Source: Candidatus Palauibacter scopulicola
GTDB lineage: Bacteria > Gemmatimonadota > Gemmatimonadetes > Palauibacterales > Palauibacteraceae
Length of the DNA: 64,000 nucleotides
Assembly (NCBI RefSeq): GCF_947581915.1
Contig: NZ_CANPWG010000067.1
Coordinates: 92,657-156,656, forward strand
Direction: 5' to 3'
Position 1 is the stretch's first letter, and each line of letters begins with the position of its first letter. Positions 1 to 7,745 of this stretch are shown piece by piece. A program made the position numbers and the translations under genes. Under the pieces are notes generated by a model. That model did no database searches. It was not told the DNA's origin and worked only from the letters and a program-made list of their open reading frames with translations.

Positions 1-280
1 ACAAGAGATTTCGACCGGGCTGAAACGCATCTTCGTACACGTGCTGCTTGGGATCCGTTAAGCCGCTCGAGACGAGGCGACCGAAGTCACACAGATCGAC
101 CCGCTCTACCGTTGGCAGGCCAAATCGTGCGTGCACGTGCTGACACGCGAACCATTCCAACCTCGCGCTTCTTTGCCCATAGTTCACGAATAACGGGAAC
201 AGTTTGATTCCCTCTTCTTGAGCCAGAAGACTCATTACGGTCGAGTCGATTCCACCTGACACCAAGGTTACTATCGCCAT
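1..280 (-). CDS. QueC-like 7-deazaguanine synthase (Cap9-like), 3' end outside window
   Basis: This is the N-terminal 93 residues of a QueC-family protein that runs off the left edge. The ATG at 278-280 gives MAIVTLVSGGIDSTVMSLL, which carries the PP-loop ATP pyrophosphatase motif SGGxDS near residues 8-13. It is followed by NYGQRS (about 34-39) and PGRNLL (about 88-93), all QueC hallmarks. QueC turns 7-carboxy-7-deazaguanine into preQ0; QueC-like Cap9 proteins are ancillary parts of type IV CBASS. The start overlaps the stop of the glycosylase gene by 10 nt, so translation is probably coupled. No other queuosine genes are visible and the neighbours are a TGT-like protein, a DNA glycosylase and a SLATT membrane protein, so a defence role is more likely than tRNA modification. 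The QueC fold is certain; the Cap9 role is inferred. Confidence 0.85.
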   Translation of the reverse strand, partial: MAIVTLVSGGIDSTVMSLLAQEEGIKLFPLFVNYGQRSARLEWFACQHVHARFGLPTVERVDLCDFGRLVSSGLTDPKQHVYEDAFQPGRNLL

Positions 281-960
281 AGTGTCGTTTCCCTTTTTGC
301 AGTTCGCACAACCAGCCAGACGGCCATGTCGAATGCCGCCGGCGAATATCCTCGCTTGTCAGCATACGCCATGAACAACTCCTCAAGTCCCTCGTATCGT
401 GACAGCGTGTTTATCGTCCTGACACCCGACTCAATAATACCGATCCAGTGCAAGTACGTGAGGACATGTACGTCTAGTACGGCAAGTCGCCTTGCAAAGC
501 CGATGGTTCTCAAGTACAAGCTTGCCTGCTTCGGCCCTATGCCAGGTATCTCCGCCGCAAACGTCCGCCGTACGTCATCTTCCCCATCACCGTCACCCAG
601 GAGGCCTCGGATAGACCCCCCATCATCATACACACGTTCCGCGGCTCCGCGAATGTGACCTGCCGTTCTCCGAAAAAACCTGTATCCTCTTCCCAGCGAC
701 AGCAGTGTCGCGTGTTCGGGTTCGTCGAGTCCACCTCGCCACCGGTCGGCCGACAGGAGCCCAGCTCGACCCAGTCGTCCCAGCGCAGCGTGACTCACCT
801 CCCAGTGAACGCGACTCCCCAAAATACACCAGACAAGTTCCCGCCATAGATCATCCTCGCTATGGCCCTCCCATACCGGCACTGGTCGAATGTCGAGTTC
901 GTGGTAAACAACTCGTATCGCCTCGTCGATCCGCGACAGCTCCCTTCCGGCCTTCCTCAT
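271..960 (-). CDS. HhH-GPD DNA glycosylase of OGG type (Cap11-like)
   Basis: A 229-residue base-excision DNA glycosylase/lyase. The helix-hairpin-helix is IPGIGPKQASLYLRTIG, with Lys about 144 at the place of the OGG1 catalytic lysine. The following VLDVHVLTYL places Asp about 163 at the catalytic aspartate, as in the OGG1 segment PVDVH. Both key residues are therefore kept. I chose the ATG at 958-960 over one 8 codons upstream because it makes a 4-nt ATGA overlap with the TGT-like gene. The stop lies inside the start of the QueC-like gene. OGG-type proteins are listed as Cap11 among type IV CBASS ancillary genes. The fold and active residues are seen directly; the in vivo substrate (damaged base, deazaguanine or other) is unknown. 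Confidence 0.85.
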   Translation of the reverse strand: MRKAGRELSRIDEAIRVVYHELDIRPVPVWEGHSEDDLWRELVWCILGSRVHWEVSHAALGRLGRAGLLSADRWRGGLDEPEHATLLSLGRGYRFFRRTAGHIRGAAERVYDDGGSIRGLLGDGDGEDDVRRTFAAEIPGIGPKQASLYLRTIGFARRLAVLDVHVLTYLHWIGIIESGVRTINTLSRYEGLEELFMAYADKRGYSPAAFDMAVWLVVRTAKRETTLWR

Positions 961-1943
961 TGCGCCGTGTCCCCCTTCTGGCACGCCTCGAGCAATCGGG
1001 TCAGGACCGCCCCTCCGACGTGTTCCCCAAGGAGCGCGTCTAGAGTTCCGGCACTCCGGGCAACCCGTAACCGCCTCATGAACTGGTCGTAAAATCGCAG
1101 ATTATAAAATAGCGGGTGAATTGCCCACGGCCACTCCGGCCCTGAATCGACCGAACTGCCGTCCTGAAGCAAGTCCCAATGTTCGAACGGGAGCACTCTG
1201 CCGGTCTCGTGATCAATCACTTGCCGACACCACTCGAGACCGTCGAAACTGTCCGCTCCTGCTAAGCTGTACGTGATGAGGGACACCGGATGTCCCGTAC
1301 CCAGGATATGTAGAGGGACATACGCCGGCAGCTCATTCAGAGACAACCGAATGCGCCGTATCATCCCCGCTCGATCGATCAGGCCACGACCGAGCCTTCG
1401 TTCGGGCACTGCCAGCATCATGGGTTCGATCGCCTGCGCTGTAAGGTGCACCGCCTCCCGGATAACTGACGGTCGACCATGAACGATTGGAATGACGGTC
1501 CCATTTCCGCACTCTTGTGCGCGCACTACACTTTCTTCAACGGCCTCCGCAATTGCCTGAGCTGTCTCGGGCGGGTGGTGGCTATCGTACACAAACCTAT
1601 AGTCGTGCGGCACCTCGGAGACAACTTCATCGAACGCCGACGCGTCCCACTCCGCGTCCGTCCGCCACTGACCCTCATAGGTTCCGCTGTCCAAAAAGAC
1701 ACCGCCGCCGTTCGTCCGCTGCCGTTGGAGCAACTGTACAACTTGGCGCCGCACTCCATCGGTACACTGCGCCACATCAAATGCGGAGAGCAGGAACGGC
1801 CCCCCTCGCCCGACCAGCAACGTCAGACACTCCAACATCGAAGCCTTTGTCCTTATGCTTGACACTGACGGAACGAAGTTCGGAAGGGCCACTGACCATC
1901 CCGCAATCGGCAACCCGTCAGCCGCCTCTTGTATCAAGTCCAT
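957..1943 (-). CDS. tRNA-guanine transglycosylase-like protein (Cap10/DpdA-like)
   Basis: A 328-residue TIM-barrel protein of the TGT superfamily, which exchanges guanine for a 7-deazaguanine base. VFLDSGTYEG (about 82-91) corresponds to the DSGGFQ catalytic segment, HILGTGHP (about 212-219) to the conserved glycine segment late in the barrel, and ADSFDGLEW (about 230-238) to the region of the nucleophilic Asp in TGT (FD..LP). No Cys-rich zinc site of the tRNA enzymes is visible, so it is a divergent branch like DNA-acting DpdA or CBASS Cap10. A strong ribosome site (GGGAGGGG) lies about 10 nt before the ATG. It follows the SLATT gene by 33 nt and overlaps the glycosylase gene by 4 nt. The superfamily call is firm; whether the acceptor is DNA, RNA or a protein cannot be read from the sequence. 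Confidence 0.8.
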   Translation of the reverse strand: MDLIQEAADGLPIAGWSVALPNFVPSVSSIRTKASMLECLTLLVGRGGPFLLSAFDVAQCTDGVRRQVVQLLQRQRTNGGGVFLDSGTYEGQWRTDAEWDASAFDEVVSEVPHDYRFVYDSHHPPETAQAIAEAVEESVVRAQECGNGTVIPIVHGRPSVIREAVHLTAQAIEPMMLAVPERRLGRGLIDRAGMIRRIRLSLNELPAYVPLHILGTGHPVSLITYSLAGADSFDGLEWCRQVIDHETGRVLPFEHWDLLQDGSSVDSGPEWPWAIHPLFYNLRFYDQFMRRLRVARSAGTLDALLGEHVGGAVLTRLLEACQKGDTAQ

Positions 1944-1976
1944 AACCTGACGCCCCTCCCGAGACGTTCGACCGTT

Positions 1977-2951
1977 CTACGCCAACTCGTCCGTTGACTT
2001 CAAATCGGCCTCCGGTTGTCTAGCTCTTCCTGCAGATCGAGCATGCCAAAGTGTATGTTCCCGTGAAATCGCATTTTCGATCTGACGGACTAGCCCCGCC
2101 AGCCCCTCCTCGCGGTCGATTTCGGCCTCCAGGGCTTCGAGATCTAGTAGTTCCTGTGCTGTGATCGAGTAAGTATACGCCAACTCACTGTAGCGGCGCA
2201 TACGCGTCCACGCCACTGCAGATGCGGCGGCGGTTGTCAAAAACGGTATCAAGTTTAGGGTTATGGTTGGAGTGATTGCTATTGCCACGCCACAGCCAAT
2301 AGCGGCAATCTGGAGGAATATGGCACCAATCAGCCAGCGCTTTTGCAGCGTCGCGTTGCGAGTCGCCTTTCGCGCATACCACACCCTTTGATTCTGCAGG
2401 CGCTGCTCTCGATACACCTGTCGTCTCTGCTCCCAAGGAGCCTGCCGCAGACGCATCATGGAGTCGCTTATCATCTGATCGCTGTCGGAGATGCTAGGTG
2501 TGAGGCGGTCTAAGACCGCAGGGTTCGAGTGACGTATTGTGCGAAGGCAGGCGATGAAGGCCTCGACTAGGCTCTGGTCGTTGGCGAAGGGAGGCGACTT
2601 CGTAACGAACTGCCAGCTGGCGGTTTTTACGGATTCGGCGATCACGCGGCACTGAAACCAGGCAAGTTCATCCTTACGGAGATAGGCGATCCACGTGAGC
2701 AGGACGCCTATCCCGAGTGCCAACGTGGACAAGACGTGCAACCAGCGACCGATTGTCGAGTCAACGACGGCGGACGTGGCGGCCGCGGCGCTACCAAGAA
2801 CCAAGCACGTGATATGGTACTTTTGGAACGTGAAGAAGAGGCGCTGAGCTGCGCCTGCCGCGCTGTCAGCTTGAGTATACAGGGCGGGCAGATCGAGATC
2901 GGCGCGGGGCGACGCTGTGGAAGCGGGCGAGGGCGTGTCCTTACCGGACAT
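1977..2951 (-). CDS. DUF4231/SLATT-type double 2TM membrane effector
   Basis: A 324-residue protein with two pairs of membrane helices: about 46-65 with 70-90, and about 206-226 with 229-248. Each pair is followed by a polar, helical stretch (ESVKTASWQF..., and MRRYSELAYTYSITAQELLDLEALEAEID). Two TM hairpins followed by such helices match tandem SLATT modules. SLATT proteins are predicted pore-forming effectors released by nucleotide second messengers in conflict systems. AAGGAGT sits 5 nt before the ATG, a clear ribosome site. It is the first gene of the low-G+C operon with the TGT-, OGG- and QueC-like genes, so it is the candidate killing effector. The subfamily assignment rests on topology and on motif memory and needs a profile search. 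Confidence 0.72.
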   Translation of the reverse strand: MSGKDTPSPASTASPRADLDLPALYTQADSAAGAAQRLFFTFQKYHITCLVLGSAAAATSAVVDSTIGRWLHVLSTLALGIGVLLTWIAYLRKDELAWFQCRVIAESVKTASWQFVTKSPPFANDQSLVEAFIACLRTIRHSNPAVLDRLTPSISDSDQMISDSMMRLRQAPWEQRRQVYREQRLQNQRVWYARKATRNATLQKRWLIGAIFLQIAAIGCGVAIAITPTITLNLIPFLTTAAASAVAWTRMRRYSELAYTYSITAQELLDLEALEAEIDREEGLAGLVRQIENAISREHTLWHARSAGRARQPEADLKSTDELA

Positions 2952-2966
2952 GGGGTACTCCTTGGA

Positions 2967-4250
2967 TCATGACTGGAGTTCGCGGACGCTGCTTGAGCGG
3001 GGGATCTGAATCTGCCTGCTGACGCGGCGGAAGGCGAGCGCGGCGAGCAGGCCGATGGCGCCGAAGCCGGCGACGACCGCGAACACGTGCTGGTGGCCGG
3101 GGAGGCCCGGCGAGTTGTCGAGCAGGACGCCCATGAGCGGTCCCATGAAGATGTCGGGGGTGAAGCCGAGCACGGAGACGAGGCCGGCCGCGCTCCCGGT
3201 GTAGGCGTGTGGCACGGCGCCCTCGGCCAGCAGGGCGAAGTAGACGCCGCGCAGCGCGTAGATGCCGACGCTGGCGGTCACGATGGTGGCGATGAGCATC
3301 CAGGCCGGGCCGGGCACCAGCACCCCGGAGGCGATGAGCAGGCAGCCGCCGATGAGGATCGCGAAACCCCACACGATGACGCGGGAAGCGTCGATCCGGT
3401 CTCCGAGGAAGCCGGCCGCGATGGCCGCGGCGGCGCGGATCCAGAAGGCGAGCGTGCCGATCCCGGAAGCCTGGACGTCGTTGAAGCCGAGCGCGTCCCG
3501 CGACAGGAGCGAGAAGTCGTCCGTGGCCTTGTACCCCGTGTAGGCGCAGATGATGATGACGGCCTGCAGCCACACGACCGGCATGCGGCACGCGGCTCGC
3601 ACCCCCTCCAGCGACAGCTTCGGGCGGCCGTCGGTGTCGGCGCCCGGCCGGCTGTCGGGCACAACGAACCACACGAAGACGGCGCTGGCGAGGGTGATTC
3701 CGGTGAAGACGCGGATCACCCCGCGGAAGGCGGCGGCCCGCTCCTCGGGCGTGGCCGCCGACGCCTCGCCCGGCAGGAGCCAGGCGAAGACCGCCACGGA
3801 CACCGTCGCCACGAGCGCCGCCAGGAGCCCCCGGCCCCCGTCGAGGAAGCCGTAGGCCCGGCCCTGGGCGGAGTGCCCGCCCCACTCCCGCGCGGCCCGG
3901 ATCATCGCGGCCCAGAAGAGGAGGACGGTGGTCATCCCCCAGAAGGCCCACAGCAGGTTCATCGTCCGCGGCGGAGGAAAGTCGGCCAGCACGAGCCCGC
4001 CGAGTCCGGTGGTGAGCAGCGCGAGCGCCATGAGCCGCCGGGCCGAGAACCGGTCCGCGAGCGGGCCGCCGGCGAAGTACGCCGCCATCGCCACGATCCC
4101 GTACAGCGAGAAGGCGGTCCCCAGTTCGAGGTTGGTGATCCCGAACGCGTCGAGCAGCGTCGGGCGGAAGACGCGCGCGAGGACGAAGGGGAGCAGGAAG
4201 ACGCCCTCCCCTGCCGCGATGAGGGCGACGAGGACGAGCCCTCGCCTCAC
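2967..4250 (-). CDS. Major facilitator superfamily transporter
   Basis: A 427-residue inner-membrane protein with about 12 hydrophobic segments. The loop GGPLADRFSARRLMALAL (about 61-78) is the MFS signature between helices 2 and 3, and a second copy GDRIDASRVIV lies in the C-terminal half. The start is a GTG with a G-rich site upstream. The substrate cannot be deduced. Its base composition is as G+C-rich as the rest of the chromosome, in contrast to the SLATT gene that begins only 15 nt after its stop. The last dozen codons (from about 3000 down) may therefore be the junction where the defence operon was inserted, although the protein is not obviously truncated. Confidence 0.85.
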   Translation of the reverse strand: MRRGLVLVALIAAGEGVFLLPFVLARVFRPTLLDAFGITNLELGTAFSLYGIVAMAAYFAGGPLADRFSARRLMALALLTTGLGGLVLADFPPPRTMNLLWAFWGMTTVLLFWAAMIRAAREWGGHSAQGRAYGFLDGGRGLLAALVATVSVAVFAWLLPGEASAATPEERAAAFRGVIRVFTGITLASAVFVWFVVPDSRPGADTDGRPKLSLEGVRAACRMPVVWLQAVIIICAYTGYKATDDFSLLSRDALGFNDVQASGIGTLAFWIRAAAAIAAGFLGDRIDASRVIVWGFAILIGGCLLIASGVLVPGPAWMLIATIVTASVGIYALRGVYFALLAEGAVPHAYTGSAAGLVSVLGFTPDIFMGPLMGVLLDNSPGLPGHQHVFAVVAGFGAIGLLAALAFRRVSRQIQIPRSSSVRELQS

Positions 4251-4273
4251 CGGACCCCCGTGCGGTTGTGGGT

Positions 4274-4333
4274 CAGCGGTCGGGCTGGCCGCTCAGCGAT
4301 CGGGCTGACGGCTTAGCGGTCGGGCTGGCGTCG
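4274..4333. repeat. 20-bp tandem repeat, three imperfect copies
   Basis: Three consecutive 20-bp units begin at 4274, 4294 and 4314, sharing the core CAGCGRTCGGGCTGRC. The third copy contains the stop codon and last codons of the cyanophycinase-like gene. Similar short tandem duplications at gene ends occur elsewhere in this window (8301, 32275, 33490, 57679). Confidence 0.85.
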
Positions 4334-5233
4334 GGGCCATGGCCGCCCCTCGACGCGGCCGAGCGGTTGAAGCCCGCGGGATGGACGGTACGCCTGCCGT
4401 GTCGCCAGGTCGTACTGGTCGCCCGGGGCGAGGAAGTAGAACAGGCCGCCGCTGTCGAGCGTGCTCTGGTTGTCGTAGATGACGACGTACGACTCTCCGA
4501 TGACCTCGAAGCGGTCGCCCTGCACGACGATCGCGGTGTTCTCGTCGATCCCGATGCCGAGGAGTTCGGGCCTCGCTTCGATGATCTCCAGCAGGTCGAA
4601 GTGCCGGTTCCTGTAGAGGAGGTGCTGGTCGATCGCCGTGTTTCGGAGGAATCCCAGCCCTTCCTCGTGACTCCCCATCATGATCGTGTTCGTCGCCGTG
4701 TCGCCGCGCGCCAGGTACGACCCCTGGATCGTCGCGCCGGCGGACGAACCGCCGATCACGCCGCCGCGCTCGAGGAGGGCCCACAACTCGTCCTCCGTGC
4801 GCGTCCCCGCGTAGGAATCGACCAGGCGCCACTGGCGCCCGCCGGTGAACCAGACGCCGGTCGCCTCCCGGATCGCGGCCACGAAGGCTTCGCTGTTCGC
4901 CTCGTCCCGGTCGTTCGTGTGGCGGACCGTCAGGTGCTCGACGCCGGCTGCCTGGAAGGGCCTGACGCCCCCGAACGACGGCCCGTAGGACTCCGCGCCG
5001 CCCGCCGTGGGGATGACGACGATGCGCGCGTCCGTCCCGCCGGCGAGTTGCACGAAGCGGTTCGCGATCTCGGGGCTCCGCATGGCGCCGCCCACGATCA
5101 CGAGCGACCCGTTCGGCGGGCCGACTTCCTGGGCCTCGACCTCGGCCGGCGCCATCGACGCGACCGCGAAGGCCGCCACCGCCACGGTCAGGAGTGCCCG
5201 GACCCCGCTCCACGCTCGCCGCTCTGTTCGCAT
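4313..5233 (-). CDS. Secreted cyanophycinase-like peptidase (S51 family)
   Basis: A 306-residue protein with an N-terminal signal peptide (MRTERRAWSGVRALLTVAVA... ending near VEAQ). The body begins with SLVIVGGAM, typical for cyanophycinase/S51 peptidases. The nucleophile motif is GGSSAGATIQG, with Ser in the S-A-G elbow. A glycine-rich VWFTGGRQWRLVD lies upstream and IGIDENTAIVVQGD downstream, both standard for the family. Members hydrolyse beta-aspartyl or related peptide bonds from the end of a chain. I chose the ATG at 5231-5233 because it opens the signal peptide and has GAGAGGGT upstream. The secreted location suggests degradation of an external peptide or polymer. It is divergent from the lipocalin-like gene at 5414. 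Confidence 0.85.
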   Translation of the reverse strand: MRTERRAWSGVRALLTVAVAAFAVASMAPAEVEAQEVGPPNGSLVIVGGAMRSPEIANRFVQLAGGTDARIVVIPTAGGAESYGPSFGGVRPFQAAGVEHLTVRHTNDRDEANSEAFVAAIREATGVWFTGGRQWRLVDSYAGTRTEDELWALLERGGVIGGSSAGATIQGSYLARGDTATNTIMMGSHEEGLGFLRNTAIDQHLLYRNRHFDLLEIIEARPELLGIGIDENTAIVVQGDRFEVIGESYVVIYDNQSTLDSGGLFYFLAPGDQYDLATRQAYRPSRGLQPLGRVEGRPWPRRQPDR

Positions 5234-5413
5234 CGCTCGACCCTCTCGATTCGGTTGCGCTCCCGGCCTTCCGGCGGACGATCTCACGGTACGGGGATCG
5301 CGGAGACCGGGCGACCCCGGCAGTCCGCGTGGGCCGGGCCGGCGCTTGTCGCTCGCCGCGGGCCGCGTCACGTTGCGGGGCCAACGATCCCCGGCGACCC
5401 GGAGACGCAGACC
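5234..5413. other. Divergent intergenic region
   Basis: A 180-bp gap between the divergent cyanophycinase-like and lipocalin-like genes. It must carry the two promoters, but I cannot point to convincing -35/-10 elements or an operator. No repeat or RNA element was seen. Confidence 0.4.
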
Positions 5414-5908
5414 ATGCTCAGACCGTCCCTTCTCCTCGGCTCCTCCCTTGGTCTCGCGGGGCTGGCCGGTGGACTCATCGACCCCGCGGCGCCAGAGGCC
5501 GGCGGGGCGCTGTCGCCGCGGGCCGACGCCCTCGTGGGAGCCTGGGCCGCCAACGAATACGTCCTCGCGAGCGGTGCCCGGCATCCCGTGCGCGGGCGCA
5601 TCATGTTCACGGACGGAGAGTGGCAGGTCCTCTTCTTCGTCATGGATGGCGACGAGCCCAGGCGCGGCTCCGGCGAGGGCGGACGCTACGCCTTCGACGG
5701 AGAGACGCTCACCTTCGAGCACCTCCATCACTTCTCGTATGGACGCACGATGGCGGGACTGCCGGCGAGCCCGCTTGCGATGACCGCGCGGGACGGGGAG
5801 GGACCGCTCGAGCCGACCGGGGTCGAGATCGACGGCGACGCGTTGACGCTGCTCTTCCCGAGCGGGAACTCGATGTCCTTCACGCGCAGTTCCACCTGCT
5901 GTCCATGA
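5414..5908 (+). CDS. Small exported lipocalin-like protein
   Basis: A 164-residue protein with a hydrophobic N-terminus (MLRPSLLLGSSLGLAGLAGG). This is followed by LVGAWAANEYV (about 40-50), the opening of a lipocalin-like beta-barrel domain. Alternating strands follow (GRIMFTDGEWQVLFFVMDG, GGRYAFDGETLTFEH). The C-terminus ends in two cysteines followed by Pro. A GGAG lies about 9 nt before the ATG. Its stop overlaps the start of the aminotransferase gene by 4 nt (ATGA), so the two are translated together. The ligand is unknown and the family call is based on the LxGxW-like opening only. Confidence 0.6.
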   Translation: MLRPSLLLGSSLGLAGLAGGLIDPAAPEAGGALSPRADALVGAWAANEYVLASGARHPVRGRIMFTDGEWQVLFFVMDGDEPRRGSGEGGRYAFDGETLTFEHLHHFSYGRTMAGLPASPLAMTARDGEGPLEPTGVEIDGDALTLLFPSGNSMSFTRSSTCCP

Positions 5909-7197
5909 CCGGGGCGGACTCCGGAGACGATTGCCACGGGCTCCTGGACCGGAGGGAGTGGCTCCGCCTCGGGGCGACCGGCGCCGCCGCCCTCGGGCTT
6001 CCCGCCTGCGCCGCCTGGGAGGGGGACGCGCCGTCGGCGGAACTCCCGCCGCTCCAGACCCCGCCCGGGACGGACGACGCGGACTGGGACGACGTCCGCG
6101 CGCACTTCCTCGTCGAACCCGGCACGGCCTACCTGAACAACGCGAGCATCGGCATGCCGCCGCGGCAGGTCGTGGATGCGGTCGCCGCGGGCTATCGGGC
6201 CATGGCCGAGCTTCCCGTCCGCGGCCGGTCGGACCTGAGCGCCCGGATCGCGGAACACGTCGTGCCCGGACTCGCCGACCTGTTCTCCGTGCGGTCGGAC
6301 GAACTCACGCTCACGCGAAACGCGTCGGAGGCGCTCCACCTCCAGAGCATCGGGGTCGCGCTGAACCCCGGCGATGAAGTCCTGATCACGACCCAGGAGC
6401 ATCCGGCGGGTCGCCGTCCGTGGGAGTTCCGGCAGGTACGCGAGGGGATTCGGGTGAACGAGGTCTTCATCCCCAGCCCCCTGCCGCCGGAGGAGGAGAT
6501 CCTCTCGCGGTTCGAGGACGCGATCACGCCCCGGACGCGGGCGGTCTCCTTCTGTCACGTCACCCGCGGGGGGCACCTCTATCCCGTGGAGGCGGTCTGC
6601 GGGCTCGCGCGCGAGCGGGGGCTCGTGAGCCTGGTGGACGGCGCGCAGGCGGTGGGCCAGTTCCCCATCGACCTGACCTCCCTGGGCTGCGACGCGTACA
6701 GCGTGAGCCTGCACAAGTGGATGCTGGCACCGGCGGGGACCGGCTTCCTCTTCGTGCGACGCGATGCGCGCGACCGCATCCGGACGGCGTTCGCGCCCGA
6801 TGCGACCCCTGAGCAGCCGCAGTTCGGCCCGCCGGGCACCGCGGCATTCCCCGTGCGCGCCGCGATCGGGACGGCGGTCGATTTCGTCGCGGCGGTCGGG
6901 CTCGAGGCCGTGGAGGCGCGCTGCCGCCATCTGTCGGATCACCTCAAGTCGCGCCTCGCGGAGGTGGACGGCGTCACGCTCCTCAGCGGCGACCGCGCAC
7001 GGAGCGCGCCGGGTTCGACGATCTTCGAGAAGGAGGGTCTCGACGCGGTGGCCGCGGTGGGCGCCTTCGAGGCGAGCATCTCCTCCCACATCGACGAGCA
7101 CCAGCGCGATGGCCACAACGCGATCCGTGTGTCGACCCACATCTACAACACGACGGGGCAGGTCGACCGTTTCGTCGAGGCCCTGGCCCTGCACTAG
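5905..7197 (+). CDS. Tat-exported class V aminotransferase-like PLP enzyme
   Basis: A 430-residue fold-type I PLP enzyme of the aminotransferase class V/isopenicillin-N epimerase/cysteine desulfurase group. The N-terminus DRREWLRLGATGAAALGLPAC contains a twin-arginine signal and possibly a lipobox. AYLNNASIGMPP opens the catalytic domain, TRNASEALHL binds the phosphate, SLVDGAQAVGQFPIDL holds the PLP-contacting Asp, and SLHKWMLAPAGTGFLFV holds the Schiff-base Lys. The start ATG overlaps the stop of the lipocalin-like gene. Export of a PLP enzyme is consistent with Tat, which carries folded cofactor proteins. The substrate is unknown; an amino-acid lyase or epimerase activity in the periplasm is an inference. 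Confidence 0.85.
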   Translation: MTGADSGDDCHGLLDRREWLRLGATGAAALGLPACAAWEGDAPSAELPPLQTPPGTDDADWDDVRAHFLVEPGTAYLNNASIGMPPRQVVDAVAAGYRAMAELPVRGRSDLSARIAEHVVPGLADLFSVRSDELTLTRNASEALHLQSIGVALNPGDEVLITTQEHPAGRRPWEFRQVREGIRVNEVFIPSPLPPEEEILSRFEDAITPRTRAVSFCHVTRGGHLYPVEAVCGLARERGLVSLVDGAQAVGQFPIDLTSLGCDAYSVSLHKWMLAPAGTGFLFVRRDARDRIRTAFAPDATPEQPQFGPPGTAAFPVRAAIGTAVDFVAAVGLEAVEARCRHLSDHLKSRLAEVDGVTLLSGDRARSAPGSTIFEKEGLDAVAAVGAFEASISSHIDEHQRDGHNAIRVSTHIYNTTGQVDRFVEALALH

Positions 7198-7226
7198 CCC
7201 GCACGTCGGGCTGATCGGAGGCACGA

Positions 7227-7679
7227 ATGACCGGTTCCGCACGAACGCCCCGAACCCTCTCTCTCGCCGCGCTCGGCGCCATCCTCCTCATCGGGGTCGC
7301 CGCCGCGGGGTCGAATTCCGCGCCCGCGCAGGAGAGCGCGATCTACGAGATCCGCAACTATCACTTCGACCCGGCGCGGTTCGAGGAGTACGCGGAGGTC
7401 GCGCAGGGCGACTACATCCGCTACCTGCGCGAACACCTGGACATCGTCGGTTTCTGGATCGAATCGGGGATCCCCGCCGAGGTCCGGGGCGCGGAGCAGG
7501 ACGAACTCGGTCCCGCGAACGTCACGTGGGTCATCCGCTGGGCGTCGAAGGAGGAACGGGACGAGAAGCTCCCCGCCGTCCTCGGTACGCCCGAATGGCG
7601 TGAGATCTTCGCCGAAGTTCCCGGTGGCGGCGCGAGCTACCTGAGAATCGAGTCGCGCTTCATGTCGTCGCTCGACTGA
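7227..7679 (+). CDS. Exported NIPSNAP family protein
   Basis: A 150-residue protein with a signal peptide (TLSLAALGAILLIGVAAAGS, cleavage near PAQES). It is followed by a single NIPSNAP-type ferredoxin-like domain beginning IYEIRNYHFDPARFEEYAE. The conserved HLDIVGFW and WVIRWASKEERD segments support the family. These small domains occur as dimers in many bacteria and their function is not established. It lies 29 nt after the aminotransferase gene and is probably co-transcribed. It is convergent with the thermonuclease gene. Confidence 0.75.
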   Translation: MTGSARTPRTLSLAALGAILLIGVAAAGSNSAPAQESAIYEIRNYHFDPARFEEYAEVAQGDYIRYLREHLDIVGFWIESGIPAEVRGAEQDELGPANVTWVIRWASKEERDEKLPAVLGTPEWREIFAEVPGGGASYLRIESRFMSSLD

Positions 7680-7745
7680 CGGACCGACCCGCTCGAGACC
7701 CTGACAGTTCGACGCGCCCGACGCGCCGTCCGGTCCCTCGCCGTG

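Noticed and set aside
1..2951. Qat or Dpd DNA-modification system
   Set aside because: Qat needs an ATPase and TatD, and Dpd needs many dpd genes; neither is seen. The QueC, TGT and OGG set with a SLATT protein fits type IV CBASS better.
2941..3951. 336-codon minus-strand frame overlapping the MFS gene
   Set aside because: Its Gly/Arg-rich translation has no membrane segments, while the overlapping frame is a clear MFS protein.
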